NCBI GenBank assembly: GCA_030530315.1
Contig: JAUMVG010000008.1
Coordinates: forward strand, 1 to 64,000
Reading direction: 5' to 3'
Source of the DNA: Clostridia bacterium
GTDB lineage: Bacteria; Bacillota; Clostridia; Christensenellales; Aristaeellaceae
Length of the DNA: 64,000 bases
Shown: one piece after another, positions 44,500 through 53,555 of the stretch
Layout: every line of letters starts with the position of its first letter
How positions within the stretch are numbered: the stretch's first letter is position 1
Translations under genes and position numbers: made by a program
Notes under the pieces: model-generated
Told to the model about the DNA's origin: nothing
Databases searched by the model: none
What the model saw: the letters and a program-made list of their open reading frames with translations, nothing else

Positions 44500-45807
44500 A
44501 TGGCACAGAAACGGAAGCGGCGCGCGTCCAACCGGCGCAAACCGCGCATACAGTCTGAAAAATACAGCATACGCGCGCTCCACGAGGACCGGGAATACGG
44601 CATGTACTGGTATGCCTGGCTGTGGAAGCTGCTGCGGCCGGTGCTGATCTTCCTGTGCAGCGTGCTGGTGGTCGTCGGCATGGTTTCCGTGGGCTACAAC
44701 CGAATCTACGGCGCGTTCTTCGCGCCGGTGGCCGCTGACAGCGCCTCCACGGTCGCCTTCCAGATCGAAAACGGCGAGACGGTGAGCCGGATCGGCGCGC
44801 GGCTGGAGGAGGCTAACCTGCTCCGGGACCAGCGCGTGTTTCGCTACATGGTGCAGTTCCGGGGCCTGACCAACGCCCTCAGCTACGGCACCTTCAAGCT
44901 GTCGCCGGGCATGAGCGTCGACCAGATCATCGACGAATTGACCTCTGACAGCCAGACCAACGAGCGCGTCATCACCATCGTGCCGGGCTGGACCTGCGAC
45001 GACATCGCCGAGTACCTGGTCAGCGTCGGCGCGCTGGAGAACACCCAGGAATTCCTGAAGCTCTGCAACGATGTGGACCGCTTCGTGGGCAACTCCTACG
45101 CCCTGCGCGACGCCCAGAACAACGGCAGGCTGGCGGGCCGCAAGTATGCGCTGGAGGGCTACCTCGCGCCGGACACCTATCGCATATTCCTCACGGCATC
45201 GCCGGAGAGCATCATCCGGACGCTGCTGAACCAGGACAACAAGGTGATCGACGATGTGTTCTACACCGACCGGACCGAGTATTACGCGGACGAGGAGGGC
45301 GTCTATCACGAGGTGGAGACCTACGACAACACCCTCGGCATGGATGAGATCGTGACCCTGGCCTCGATGATCGAAAAGGAGGCCGGCAACCGGGAGGACT
45401 ACGGACGGGTCTCCGCCGTGTTCCACAACCGCCTGAAGCTGGGCTGGAAGCTGGAGAGCGACCCCACCGCCACCTACCTGAGCCGCCAGCACAAGCTGGC
45501 CCTCACGGAGGCGGAGACCTCCCAGCAGAACGGCTACAACACCTATTACGTGCCGGCTCTGCCCGTGGGACCGATCTGCAATCCCTCCGTGGCGGCGCTG
45601 GAGGCGGCCATGTCGCCGGACATGGACTACATCGAGCAGGGCTACCTGTACTTCTGCGCCACGGAGCCGACCTCCGGAACGCTGGCCTTTGCCATCACCC
45701 AGGAGGAGCACGATGCCAACGTGGCCCGCTACCGCCCGCTGTGGGAGGAATACGACCGTCAGCAGGCGCTGCAGCAGCAGGAGGCCGCGCAGACCGCCCA
45801 GCCGTAA
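44500..45807 (+). CDS. mltG: Endolytic transglycosylase MltG
   Basis: A 435-residue membrane-anchored peptidoglycan lytic transglycosylase (YceG), which cuts nascent glycan strands and sets their length. It has a basic cytoplasmic N-terminus, one membrane helix (about 45-72), a LysM-like domain (FQIENGETVSRIGARLEEANLL) and the YceG catalytic domain with the Glu in LASMIEKEAGN and the PVGPICNPSVAALEAA motif. The C-terminus is a short Gln-rich tail. ATG 44500 follows GGAGG. Confidence 0.95.
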   Translation: MAQKRKRRASNRRKPRIQSEKYSIRALHEDREYGMYWYAWLWKLLRPVLIFLCSVLVVVGMVSVGYNRIYGAFFAPVAADSASTVAFQIENGETVSRIGARLEEANLLRDQRVFRYMVQFRGLTNALSYGTFKLSPGMSVDQIIDELTSDSQTNERVITIVPGWTCDDIAEYLVSVGALENTQEFLKLCNDVDRFVGNSYALRDAQNNGRLAGRKYALEGYLAPDTYRIFLTASPESIIRTLLNQDNKVIDDVFYTDRTEYYADEEGVYHEVETYDNTLGMDEIVTLASMIEKEAGNREDYGRVSAVFHNRLKLGWKLESDPTATYLSRQHKLALTEAETSQQNGYNTYYVPALPVGPICNPSVAALEAAMSPDMDYIEQGYLYFCATEPTSGTLAFAITQEEHDANVARYRPLWEEYDRQQALQQQEAAQTAQP

Positions 45808-45918
45808 TCGACCAATTGCAGGGTTTCCCGGCCGCGGAGCTTTGCGCCGGGAGGCAGGCACGCTTTTCTCAAAACCGAATAGAATGTAGGGCAGACTTCC
45901 GAAAAGGGGGAAAGCCCT

Positions 45919-46617
45919 ATGTTTTTGCCCGAAATGCTGCTGTGGCTGGCGGAAAACGGCTGGCTGATGCTGCTGCACATCAGCGCGAGGCCGGAGTATC
46001 CCAAGCCGCTGGAGAAGGCGGAGGAGCAGGCGCTGCTGGAAAGGCTGGCCGATGGCGACCGGGAGGCCGCGAATGAACTGATCGTCCACAACCTGCGGCT
46101 GGTGGCCCACATCGCCCGGAAGTACGCCCAGGCGGGCGTCGAGCAGGATGACCTGATCTCCATCGGCTCTCTGGGGCTGATCAAGGCGGTGCAGACCTAC
46201 CGTCCGGAGGCGGGCAAGCTGACGCCCTACGCCGCGCGGTGCATCGAGAACGAGATCCTGATGTTCTTCCGGGCCAACCGGAAGCGCCGGGCAGAGGTGC
46301 CGATAGGCGAGAGCCTGGGAGAGGATGGAGACGGCAACGAGCTGCAGCTGGGCGATCTGCTGGGCACGGACCCGGAGCTCGTGCCCGAGGCTGCGGAGAC
46401 CGCCATCGAATCCATGCGGGCGCTGCGGCTGATGGGGCGGGTGCTGGAGCCCAGGGAGGCGGAGGTGGTGCGACTGCGCTGCGGGCTGGAGGACGGCGAG
46501 CCCTGGCCCCAGCACCGGGTGGCGGAGCGGCTGGGCATCTCCCGAAGCTACGTCTCCCGCATCGAAAAGAAGGCCTTGGAGAAGCTGCGGCGGGCGCTGG
46601 ACTGCGAAGAGGCGTGA
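45919..46617 (+). CDS. sigK: RNA polymerase sporulation sigma factor, SigK-like
   Basis: A 232-residue sigma-70 family factor. The hydrophobic N-terminus WLAENGWLMLLHIS precedes region 2 (NLRLVAHIARKYAQ, DDLISIGSLGLIKAVQTY, YAARCIENEILMFFRANRK) and region 4 (RVAERLGISRSYVSRIEKKALEKL). Sequence and order match the mother-cell sporulation sigma K, and the N-terminal stretch may be its pro-sequence. The gene is intact; no skin-like insertion is present. SigE is the main alternative. GGGGG lies before ATG 45919. Confidence 0.85.
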   Translation: MFLPEMLLWLAENGWLMLLHISARPEYPKPLEKAEEQALLERLADGDREAANELIVHNLRLVAHIARKYAQAGVEQDDLISIGSLGLIKAVQTYRPEAGKLTPYAARCIENEILMFFRANRKRRAEVPIGESLGEDGDGNELQLGDLLGTDPELVPEAAETAIESMRALRLMGRVLEPREAEVVRLRCGLEDGEPWPQHRVAERLGISRSYVSRIEKKALEKLRRALDCEEA

Positions 46618-46666
46618 ACGATGTGCGGATCTGTGCCGTTTGCGCCCCTTGGGGGCGCCGCACGGC

Positions 46667-46695
46667 TTGCAAATCCCCCGCGTTCGTGATAGAAT
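46667..46695 (+). promoter_or_regulatory. Promoter of DprA-like gene
   Basis: TTGCAA (46667-46672) and TAGAAT (46690-46695), 17-base spacer, 32 bases before the start. A GCGCCCC/GGGGCGC hairpin just upstream may end the sigK transcript. Confidence 0.65.
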
Positions 46696-46726
46696 ACATT
46701 CAGAACGACTGCGAGGGGGTTCGGGC

Positions 46727-47689
46727 ATGCACCACAATGACGATGCTTACGCGGCGATGCTGCTGACCATGGCGCTTTCTCCCAACAAGGAGGAGTATGC
46801 CAAGCCCCTGAGCGTTCAGGAGTTCCGCCGCTTCGAGTCGGCGACCCGGGGCACGGCCTACCGCACGGTGGGCAAGCTGCTGGACATGGACATCAGCGGC
46901 CTGATGATCTACCTGCGGCTCACCGAAGAGGAGGCCTACCGCGCCTTCACGCTGCTGCACCGGGGTGTGCAGCTGTCCTACGCGCTGGACGGCTATGCCG
47001 TGGAGGGCATCGACGTGGTGACGCAGTACGACGGGGAGTATCCCCGGCGGCTGGAGCGCAAGCTGGGGGAGAGCGCGCCGCCCTGCTTCTATCGCTGCGG
47101 CAATGAAAACCTGCTGAACGGCCCCGCCATCGCCATCGTGGGCATCAGCGGCGTCAAGACCACCCAGGAGGCGCGGCAGGGGATCGAGGCCCTGGTTCTT
47201 GGCGCGATCGACATGGGCTATGCCGTCATCACCGGCGGCGAGCTGGGCGTCTCCCGCATCGCCGCGGGCCTGACTGAGCGCCACGGCGGCACGCTGATTG
47301 ACGTGCTGGGCGGCGGCATGCGCGAGCACATGAAGGAAGAGACCATCGCCCGACTGCTGGAGTCGGGGCGGTGCGCCATCCTCTCCACCGAACACCCGGA
47401 CGCCATGTTCACGGTCAGCCACGCCATCACCCGCAACAAGCTGCTGTTCTCCCTGGCGGACGCCGCCTTCGTGTTCAACACCGACGGTCGGCGGGGCGAG
47501 ACGGAGGCGCTGATGAACCGCTATTGCGACTGGATCTATGCCTGGGAGGGCTGCGAGGCGAATCGCCCGCTGATCCAGCGGGGCGCGAGGCCCGTGAGGG
47601 ACCTGCGGGCCATGGACCTGCGGGAAGCGAGCCGCCACTGGGACAGTTCCCGGGCGGAGCAGATGAACATATTCGACATGTTTAAATAA
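46727..47689 (+). CDS. DprA/Smf-like DNA-processing protein
   Basis: A 320-residue protein of the DprA/Smf superfamily, Rossmann-fold proteins that in transformable bacteria load RecA on incoming single strands. It has the DprA-type lead-in YDGEYPRRLERKLGESAPPCFYRCGN (about 95-120), AIAIVGISGVKTT, ITGGELGVSRIAAGL (in place of the usual SGLARGID) and IDVLGGGM. An extra 75-residue N-terminal helical part replaces the common SAM domain. It is divergent enough that it may not be the housekeeping DprA. ATG 46727 follows GAGGGGG. Confidence 0.75.
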   Translation: MHHNDDAYAAMLLTMALSPNKEEYAKPLSVQEFRRFESATRGTAYRTVGKLLDMDISGLMIYLRLTEEEAYRAFTLLHRGVQLSYALDGYAVEGIDVVTQYDGEYPRRLERKLGESAPPCFYRCGNENLLNGPAIAIVGISGVKTTQEARQGIEALVLGAIDMGYAVITGGELGVSRIAAGLTERHGGTLIDVLGGGMREHMKEETIARLLESGRCAILSTEHPDAMFTVSHAITRNKLLFSLADAAFVFNTDGRRGETEALMNRYCDWIYAWEGCEANRPLIQRGARPVRDLRAMDLREASRHWDSSRAEQMNIFDMFK

Positions 47690-47700
47690 GTGGACGCTAA

Positions 47701-47743
47701 AAAGCGGGCAGGGACGGCGAATAATGCCGTCCCTGCCCGCTTT
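47701..47743. terminator. Bidirectional terminator between dprA-like gene and dapA
   Basis: A perfect 18-bp stem (AAAGCGGGCAGGGACGGC and its complement) with a 7-base loop, A-run on one side and T-run on the other. Convergent genes end 11 bases before and 1 base after it. Confidence 0.9.
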
Positions 47744-47744
47744 G

Positions 47745-48641
47745 TCATGCGCCATGCTCGATGAGCTCCAAACGCTTCAGCTCCTGCCGGAGGGCTTCCC
47801 GCCTGTCGCCGTCCAGCGGAACGAGGGGCAGGCGCAGCGTGTCCTCGATCCGCCCCATCATGGCGAGAGCCGCCTTGACCGGGATGGGGCTGACCTCCTC
47901 GAAGAGCAGGCGGATCAGCGGCAGGATTTCGAGCTGGAACCTGAGGGCCATGCCGATCTCGCCCCGCAGCCAGTTTGCGGTCAGGTCGCGCATGCGATGG
48001 GGGATGAGGTTGGAGACCACGGAGATCGCGCCGCGAGCGCCGAGGGCCATCGCGGGAATGATCTGGTCGTCGTTGCCACAGTAGACGGCGATGCCCTCGC
48101 CGCAGGCCGCCGCCAGGTCGGTCATCTGCCTCACGCTGCCGGAGGCCTCCTTCACGGCGCAGAGGTTGGGATGGCGAGCGAGCTCCGCCACCGTCGCGGC
48201 GTCCAGGTTCATGCCGGTGCGGCTGGGGACGTTGTACATGATGATGGGCAGCTCAACGCTGTCGGCCACGGCGTTGTAGTGCTCGATCAGTCCCCTGCGG
48301 CTGGTCTTGTTGTAGTAGGGCGTGACCACCAGCAGCGCGTCCGCGCCGAGGCGCTGGGCCTCCGCGGACTGGGCGGCGGCCCGCCGGGTGTCGTTGCTGC
48401 CGGTGCCGACGATCAGCGGCGCGCGTCCCGCGCAGCGCGCGGCGGCGCATTCGATGACGGCGGAGCGCTCCGATTCGGTGATCGCGGCGGGCTCGCCCGT
48501 GGTGCCCAGGACCACCACCGCGTCGATGCCGCTGTCCAGCTGCCAGTCGATCAGTTTTTCCAGGGCGTCGTAGTCCACCCGGCTGCCCTTGAACGGAGTG
48601 ACCAGCGCCGTGCCGCAGCCGTAAAACAGGTTTCCGTGCAT
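47745..48641 (-). CDS. dapA: 4-hydroxy-tetrahydrodipicolinate synthase
   Basis: A 298-residue aldolase-family enzyme joining pyruvate and aspartate semialdehyde in lysine and diaminopimelate synthesis, and so also dipicolinate for spores. The Schiff-base Lys164 is in LCAVKEASGS, the Tyr136 and Arg141 region is IIMYNVPSRTGMN, and the TTGE motif is at 47-50. Active-site residues appear intact. ATG 48641 follows GGAGGTC. No other lysine gene is nearby. Confidence 0.94.
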   Translation of the reverse strand: MHGNLFYGCGTALVTPFKGSRVDYDALEKLIDWQLDSGIDAVVVLGTTGEPAAITESERSAVIECAAARCAGRAPLIVGTGSNDTRRAAAQSAEAQRLGADALLVVTPYYNKTSRRGLIEHYNAVADSVELPIIMYNVPSRTGMNLDAATVAELARHPNLCAVKEASGSVRQMTDLAAACGEGIAVYCGNDDQIIPAMALGARGAISVVSNLIPHRMRDLTANWLRGEIGMALRFQLEILPLIRLLFEEVSPIPVKAALAMMGRIEDTLRLPLVPLDGDRREALRQELKRLELIEHGA

Positions 48642-48690
48642 ATGCCCGACCTCCTCAAGCCAATTCTGTTTCATGGTATTGGGAGTGGGC

Positions 48691-48723
48691 AAAAAACAGA
48701 ACCGGCTCCATCGGGACCGGTTC
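48691..48723 (-). terminator. Terminator of double-GNAT gene
   Basis: On the minus strand, the GAACCGG/CCGGTTC stem is followed by TGTTTTTT, 17 bases after the acetyltransferase stop and before dapA. Confidence 0.8.
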
Positions 48724-48740
48724 AATTCAGTTCGTATGAC

Positions 48741-49556
48741 TTATTTTTCCGTTGGGTTGATGTCCACACCGGGGTAGCGCATCAAAAGCTCCGACTGCCT
48801 GAAGCCGCACTTCTCCATCAGCTTGAGCACATGGGGAATGCGGGCGCGGACATTGGCCTCGGCACAGAACAGCTTGGCGCGCTCGAACTCCTCGCAGGCC
48901 AGGCCCAGCATGCAGGTGCCCACGCCCATGCGCCGCCAGCGCTTGGAGGTCTGGATGTAGCCGATGATGCCGGCATAACTCTCCCGCCACAGCAGCACCT
49001 CGCCGGCCATGCCGGTGGGCGAGACCGTCAGGATGCGGGTGAAGCCGTCGCGGTTGATGTAGCTGCGAAGCCAGTCGAAGCTGTGGTCGGTGTTGTACAG
49101 TTCGTTGTAGCGCTCCAGGAAGAATTTCTGCTCGTCGGGGTCGCTGAGATCGTCCTTGACCACTACGCAGCCGGCTGGAAGCCTGTATTCGCAGGCGAAG
49201 GGCAGCCGCAGCTCCATCTTCACCAGGCCGTCGTTGTCCTTGAAGCCCATGGGGATCAGGCTTTCCATCGTCTCCGCATCGTCCGGGTCCACCCGGGTGT
49301 ACAGGCGGCAGAACTTGCCGGAGGCGGAGCAGATCTCCCGACCGCGGGCCACCGCCGCGCCGATCAGCGCGTCCGGGATGGGGCTGCCCTCCAGCTGGAG
49401 GCGCACCTGCATCGGCCGCGCGGGGTACAGCGACGGGTTGTCGTCGCAGAATATGGTGCACGCGCCCAGTTGGCTGCCGGTGCGCTCGTCGATGGCGACG
49501 AAGGTGTTCTCCACGGGCTGGCCCTCCACGGGCGTTCTGGCATGTCGAAGGATCAT
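48741..49556 (-). CDS. GNAT family N-acetyltransferase, two-domain
   Basis: A 271-residue protein with two GNAT-like halves. The N-terminal half (1-125, ending GFKDNDGLVKMEL) looks degenerate. The C-terminal half (130-271) carries the acetyl-CoA motif QTSKRWRRMGVGTCML and ends with LKLMEKCGFRQSELL. Two-domain GNAT proteins of this length are common in Clostridia; substrates are unknown. The start is ATG 49556. A perfect 14-bp palindrome (ATTTGCGCGCAAAT, 49642-49655) lies upstream. Confidence 0.85.
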   Translation of the reverse strand: MILRHARTPVEGQPVENTFVAIDERTGSQLGACTIFCDDNPSLYPARPMQVRLQLEGSPIPDALIGAAVARGREICSASGKFCRLYTRVDPDDAETMESLIPMGFKDNDGLVKMELRLPFACEYRLPAGCVVVKDDLSDPDEQKFFLERYNELYNTDHSFDWLRSYINRDGFTRILTVSPTGMAGEVLLWRESYAGIIGYIQTSKRWRRMGVGTCMLGLACEEFERAKLFCAEANVRARIPHVLKLMEKCGFRQSELLMRYPGVDINPTEK

Positions 49557-49595
49557 AGGAAACCTCTCATCTCTCGTGAAAAGGGTCGATTTGGA

Positions 49596-49641
49596 TAAAA
49601 CAGACCGAGTTCTGATGCACTATAAAAACAGAATGTGGTCT
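49596..49641 (-). terminator. Terminator-like hairpin after MazG-like gene
   Basis: On the minus strand, AGACC..TTCTG pairs with CAGAA..GGTCT (49629-49641 with 49602-49614), followed by GTTTTATCC. It ends the MazG-like transcript and lies in the leader of the GNAT gene. Confidence 0.55.
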
Positions 49642-49676
49642 ATTTGCGCGCAAATACCAACGAATGGCGCCTCAAC

Positions 49677-50033
49677 CTACCGGTCCGGGTTGTAGGGCTT
49701 GGGCGGCCGGTGGTCGACGATGTCGATCTTCCGAAGCACCTGCTGGGTGATGTCGATGCCCAGCGTGCGGGTGAGCTGCAGGCCGTACATCATCACGTCG
49801 GCGAACTCCTCCGCGATCAGGGCGACGCGCTCGGGGTCCCGTCCCTCCAGCAGCGCCCGGACGTCCTCCGGGTTCAGCCACTGGAAGTGCTCCAGCAGCT
49901 CGCTCATCTCCACGGTCATGGCCATGGCGACGTGCTGGGGGTCCTGCACGCCGTCCACGCCCCAGCCCTTGCGCAGGCAGAGCTGGTGCACCTGTTCCTT
50001 CAGGGTGCTCAGGGTGGTGTCGTTGTCGTTCAT
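49677..50033 (-). CDS. MazG-like nucleotide pyrophosphohydrolase
   Basis: A 118-residue all-alpha NTP pyrophosphohydrolase of the short MazG/RS21-C6 (dCTPase) type, which clears non-canonical or surplus (d)NTPs. The metal-binding Glu pairs and Asp are visible: Glu42 and Glu45 in VEMSELLEHFQW, and Glu75, Glu76 and Asp79 in AEEFADVMMYG. ATG 50033 follows AGGAG. Monocistronic. Confidence 0.88.
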   Translation of the reverse strand: MNDNDTTLSTLKEQVHQLCLRKGWGVDGVQDPQHVAMAMTVEMSELLEHFQWLNPEDVRALLEGRDPERVALIAEEFADVMMYGLQLTRTLGIDITQQVLRKIDIVDHRPPKPYNPDR

Positions 50034-50206
50034 GGTCGGCTCCTGACGGTGTTCTCTCGGGCACAATGAGCCCTGCGGTGTCGTATCACCGCATATTATA
50101 GCATATTCACGCATGATATGCAAATCCAGCGGCAATGGACGGCGGAACCCATGGAACCGCGGGCGGCGAAAACGGTGAAGCACGATTGTGAGGGGCGGGA
50201 GGGAGG

Positions 50207-50851
50207 CTACAGCCGGACCCTGATCCCGAACAGCGCGAGCACGGCGGGCGCCTGGGAGAGGTCAACGGTCGTCCCGGCCAGGCAGCTTTGGCTCGTGCGC
50301 AGGCCCTCCAGCGGGCAGGAGGACAGGTCGACGCCCTCCAGGCGCGTCTCGATGAACTCCGCCTGGGTCAGTTCGCATCTGTCCAGGGCCAGCCCCTTCT
50401 GGCGGCAGCCGTGCAGCAGGGCGTGGGCCATTTGGCAGTCCTCGAAGGCGACGGCCTGGAGCTTGCAATCCACGAAGCTGGCGTAGTTCAGCTGGCAGCG
50501 CTCAAACCGCGCGTCCCGCAGGCACATCCGGCTGAACAGCGCGCCGCTGGTCCGGCAGTTGTCGAAGGCGACGCGGTTGAGCGTACCCTCGCGGAACTGG
50601 AAGCCGGAGAGGTCGCAGGCCTCGAAGCGGCAGTCAGAAAAGTGGACGCGGTCGACCTCGCAGGGCTCGAAGCGCACGCGGTGGAACACGCAGCGGCTGA
50701 AGTCCAGCATGGCGGCGTCTACGCCGGAGAGCGCGTCCCCCTCGAACAGGGCGCCTGAGACCGTCTCTTCGGTCTCGACGGCGGAGAGAACGGCCTCCTC
50801 AAGCGTCATAGTCGCAAGATCGGAGGGCAGCGCGGGCGGTTTGAGTGTCAA
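50207..50851 (-). CDS. Pentapeptide-repeat protein, Qnr-like
   Basis: A 214-residue protein built from about 28 tandem five-residue repeats (residues about 45-200, as in RFEACDLSGFQF and RFERCQLNYASF), with Phe or Leu every fifth position and frequent Cys between. Such sequences fold into a right-handed quadrilateral beta-helix. Length and Cys-rich repeats recall Qnr proteins, which mimic DNA and shield type II topoisomerases from quinolones; its neighbours on the other strand are topoisomerase genes. The start is TTG 50851 after AGAAGGGAC; an ATG at 50810 lacks a site. Many such proteins have no known function. Confidence 0.85.
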   Translation of the reverse strand: MTLKPPALPSDLATMTLEEAVLSAVETEETVSGALFEGDALSGVDAAMLDFSRCVFHRVRFEPCEVDRVHFSDCRFEACDLSGFQFREGTLNRVAFDNCRTSGALFSRMCLRDARFERCQLNYASFVDCKLQAVAFEDCQMAHALLHGCRQKGLALDRCELTQAEFIETRLEGVDLSSCPLEGLRTSQSCLAGTTVDLSQAPAVLALFGIRVRL

Positions 50852-50989
50852 GTTTGTCCCTTCTTTCAAAAGGATTACATATTGACTACAATAATAACAC
50901 AGAAAGATGTATATAGACTTCGAGTCAAACAAAATTAACCTTTTGCGGGTATAATAATCATAGATATTTATGCGCTTTTGGAGGCAGAA

Positions 50990-52951
50990 ATGGCGAATAC
51001 ATATACCGCAAGCGATATACAGGTCCTGGAGGGACTGGACGCGGTGCGCATGCGCCCCGGCATGTACATCGGCTCCACCGGCCCCCGAGGCCTTCACCAT
51101 ATGATCTGGGAGATCGTGGACAATGCCATCGACGAGGCGGCCAACGGCTATGCCACGGAGATCACCGTCACGCTGAAGAAGGACGGCTCCTGCGAGGTCA
51201 CGGACAACGGCCGCGGCGTGCCCGTGGACATCCACCCGAAGCTGGGCATTTCCGCCGTGGAGGTGGTCTACACCCAGCTGCACGCGGGCGGCAAGTTCTC
51301 CGACAAGAACTACGCCTACTCCGGCGGCCTGCATGGCGTGGGCGCTTCCGTGGTGAACGCGCTGTCCGAGTGGATGGTGGTGGACGTCTACAAGGACTAC
51401 AGCCACTACCAGCAGCGATTTGAGTCCGTGCTGGACCCCAAGACGGGAAAGATCGTCAGCGGCAAGCCGGTGGCGCCCCTGGAGAAGCTCGGCAACACCC
51501 GCAAGCGGGGCACCGTGGTGTGCTTCAAGCCCGACCCCCGGGTGTTCCAGGACGTGAACTTCCACTCCGACACCGTGCGCCGCCGCGTGCGGGAGCTGGC
51601 CTACCTGAACAAGGGCGTGCGCTTCGTATTCACCGACGAGCGCATCAAGGAGGCGGACAAGCGGGTCTACGAGTACTGCTACGAGGGCGGCATTGCCGAT
51701 TTCGTGCAGTACCTGAACGCGGACAAGACCACCATCACCGACCCCATCGTGTTCGAGGCCACCCGGGACGGCACCCTGGTGCGCGTGGCCATACAGTACA
51801 CCGACTCCTACACGGACACCATCGCCTCCTTCGTGAACAACATTCCCACCAACGAGGGCGGCTATCATGAGATCGGCTTCAAGGCCGCCGTGACCAAGGC
51901 CTTCAACGACTATGCCCGCAGGCAGGGCCTTTTGAAGGAAAAGGACAACAACCTGGCCGGCGACGACTTCCGGGAGGGCATGACGGCCATCATCTACGCG
52001 GGCGTCAAGAACCCGGAGTTCGAGGGCCAGACCAAGGGCCGCCTGGGCAACACCGAGGTGCGCCCGATCTTCGAGGCGGTCTGCCTGGAGCAGCTGTCCA
52101 TCTACCTGGACGACCTCAAGAACCAGGCCTTCGCCCAGAAGATCATCGCCAAGGCCATCACCGCCGCCAAGGCCCGGGAGGCCGCCCGCAAGGCCAAGGC
52201 CAACATCCGCGCCGTGGGCCAGCTGGAGGCCGCGCCGCTGGTGGGCAAGCTGTCCAGCTGCACCGGCAAGAAGCCGGAGCTGAACGAGCTGTTCATCGTG
52301 GAGGGCGACTCCGCAGGCGGAAGCGCCAAGCAGGGCAGGGACCGCCGCTTCCAGGCCATACTGCCCTTGCGCGGCAAGCCCCTGAACGTCGAGAAGAAGC
52401 GCCTGGAGCAGGTGCTGCAAAACGAGGAGTTCCGCAGCATCATCACGGCCCTGGGCACCAGTATCGAGGACGACTTCGACATCTCGAAGCTCAAGTACAA
52501 CAAGGTCATCATCCTCTCCGATGCCGACCAGGACGGCGCCCACATCCGGGCCATCCTGCTGACCTTCTTCTACCGCTACATGCGCCCGCTGATCACCGAG
52601 GGCCACGTGTTCATCGGCATGCCGCCGCTGTACAAGGTGGCCAAGGGCGACAAGACCATCTACTGCTACGACGACAATGCCCTGCCGGAGGCGATCAAGA
52701 AGATGGGCAAGGGCTACACGCTGCAGCGCTACAAGGGCCTGGGCGAGATGAACCCGGAGCAGCTGTGGGAGACCACCATGAACCCCGACGGTCGCAAGCT
52801 GATACAGGTGAACATCGAGGACTTCGTGGAGGTGGAGCGCCGGGTGACGATCCTGATGGGCGACAAGGTGGAGCCCCGCAGGGAGTACATCAGCCAGTAC
52901 GCCAACTTCAACAAGGAGGACAACTTCGTGCCGGTGAACGAGGGCGCGTAG
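50990..52951 (+). CDS. Type II DNA topoisomerase subunit B (GyrB/ParE)
   Basis: A 653-residue ATPase subunit of gyrase or topoisomerase IV. It has the GHKL ATP site (WEIVDNAIDEAANGY; VTDNGRGVPVD; YSGGLHGVGASVVNALS), a transducer domain and the TOPRIM domain (FIVEGDSAGGSAKQGRD; ILSDADQDGAHI). The PLRGKPLNVEK segment and C-terminal KVEPRREYI are standard. The subunit A gene follows 600 bases downstream. Gyrase or topo IV cannot be settled from the sequence alone. A TATAAT lies at 50950-50955. ATG 50990 follows TTGGAGG. Confidence 0.93.
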   Translation: MANTYTASDIQVLEGLDAVRMRPGMYIGSTGPRGLHHMIWEIVDNAIDEAANGYATEITVTLKKDGSCEVTDNGRGVPVDIHPKLGISAVEVVYTQLHAGGKFSDKNYAYSGGLHGVGASVVNALSEWMVVDVYKDYSHYQQRFESVLDPKTGKIVSGKPVAPLEKLGNTRKRGTVVCFKPDPRVFQDVNFHSDTVRRRVRELAYLNKGVRFVFTDERIKEADKRVYEYCYEGGIADFVQYLNADKTTITDPIVFEATRDGTLVRVAIQYTDSYTDTIASFVNNIPTNEGGYHEIGFKAAVTKAFNDYARRQGLLKEKDNNLAGDDFREGMTAIIYAGVKNPEFEGQTKGRLGNTEVRPIFEAVCLEQLSIYLDDLKNQAFAQKIIAKAITAAKAREAARKAKANIRAVGQLEAAPLVGKLSSCTGKKPELNELFIVEGDSAGGSAKQGRDRRFQAILPLRGKPLNVEKKRLEQVLQNEEFRSIITALGTSIEDDFDISKLKYNKVIILSDADQDGAHIRAILLTFFYRYMRPLITEGHVFIGMPPLYKVAKGDKTIYCYDDNALPEAIKKMGKGYTLQRYKGLGEMNPEQLWETTMNPDGRKLIQVNIEDFVEVERRVTILMGDKVEPRREYISQYANFNKEDNFVPVNEGA

Positions 52952-53003
52952 GGGGAAACTACGTCCGACACAGAACACAGCGTTGCAGGCCGGAGGTGAT
53001 GAT

Positions 53004-53552
53004 ATGTCCATCGGATTGAAGCGCGGCAGCGTGCGCCTCGAGCCCCACGACCCCGCCTGGGACATCTCCGCTCGGGAGACCATCGGGGCGATGCGGGAGA
53101 TCCTCGGCGCGGACGCGGCGGACATACAGCACGTCGGAAGCACCGCCATACCGGGAATCGTCGCCAAGCCCATCGTCGACATTGCCGTCGGCATGCGAAA
53201 TCCGCAGGCCATTCGGGCGCATGACGGGGCGCTTGCCGCCCGGGGCATACGCTACCGGAAGGAAGAGTTCGGCGATCAGCTTTTGTACGTCATGGGCACG
53301 GATGCAGCGCGGACGCACTTTATCCATGTCGTCCCGTGGAACGGGGAGGCCTGGCACAACTACATCGCCTTCCGGGATTACCTCAACGCCCACCCGGAGG
53401 ACGCCCGGCTGTATTCCAATCTGAAACAGTCCCTGGCTGAAGAGTACCCGGAGGACAGGGAAGCCTATCTGGCCGGAAAGAGTGAAACCATTGCCCGTAT
53501 TCTTGCGGACGCGCGAAAATGGGCGGGCAGCAACACAGATCGACAGGAGTAA
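53004..53552 (+). CDS. GrpB family protein (nucleotidyltransferase-like)
   Basis: A 182-residue protein of the GrpB family, with a minimal nucleotidyltransferase fold (HVGSTAIPGIVAKPIVDIAVGM holds the DxD-like metal site, then FIHVVPWNGEAWHNYIAFRDYL). GrpB-like domains occur alone or fused to dephospho-CoA kinase; the activity is unknown. ATG 53004 follows GGAGGTGA. It sits between the two topoisomerase subunit genes, three bases before the second, so it is part of that operon, which is unusual. Confidence 0.88.
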   Translation: MSIGLKRGSVRLEPHDPAWDISARETIGAMREILGADAADIQHVGSTAIPGIVAKPIVDIAVGMRNPQAIRAHDGALAARGIRYRKEEFGDQLLYVMGTDAARTHFIHVVPWNGEAWHNYIAFRDYLNAHPEDARLYSNLKQSLAEEYPEDREAYLAGKSETIARILADARKWAGSNTDRQE

Positions 53553-53555
53553 CGC

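Noticed and set aside
48641..48740. Lysine riboswitch upstream of dapA
   Set aside because: The region is only a terminator of the preceding gene plus a ribosome binding site; no L-box pattern fits in 100 bases.
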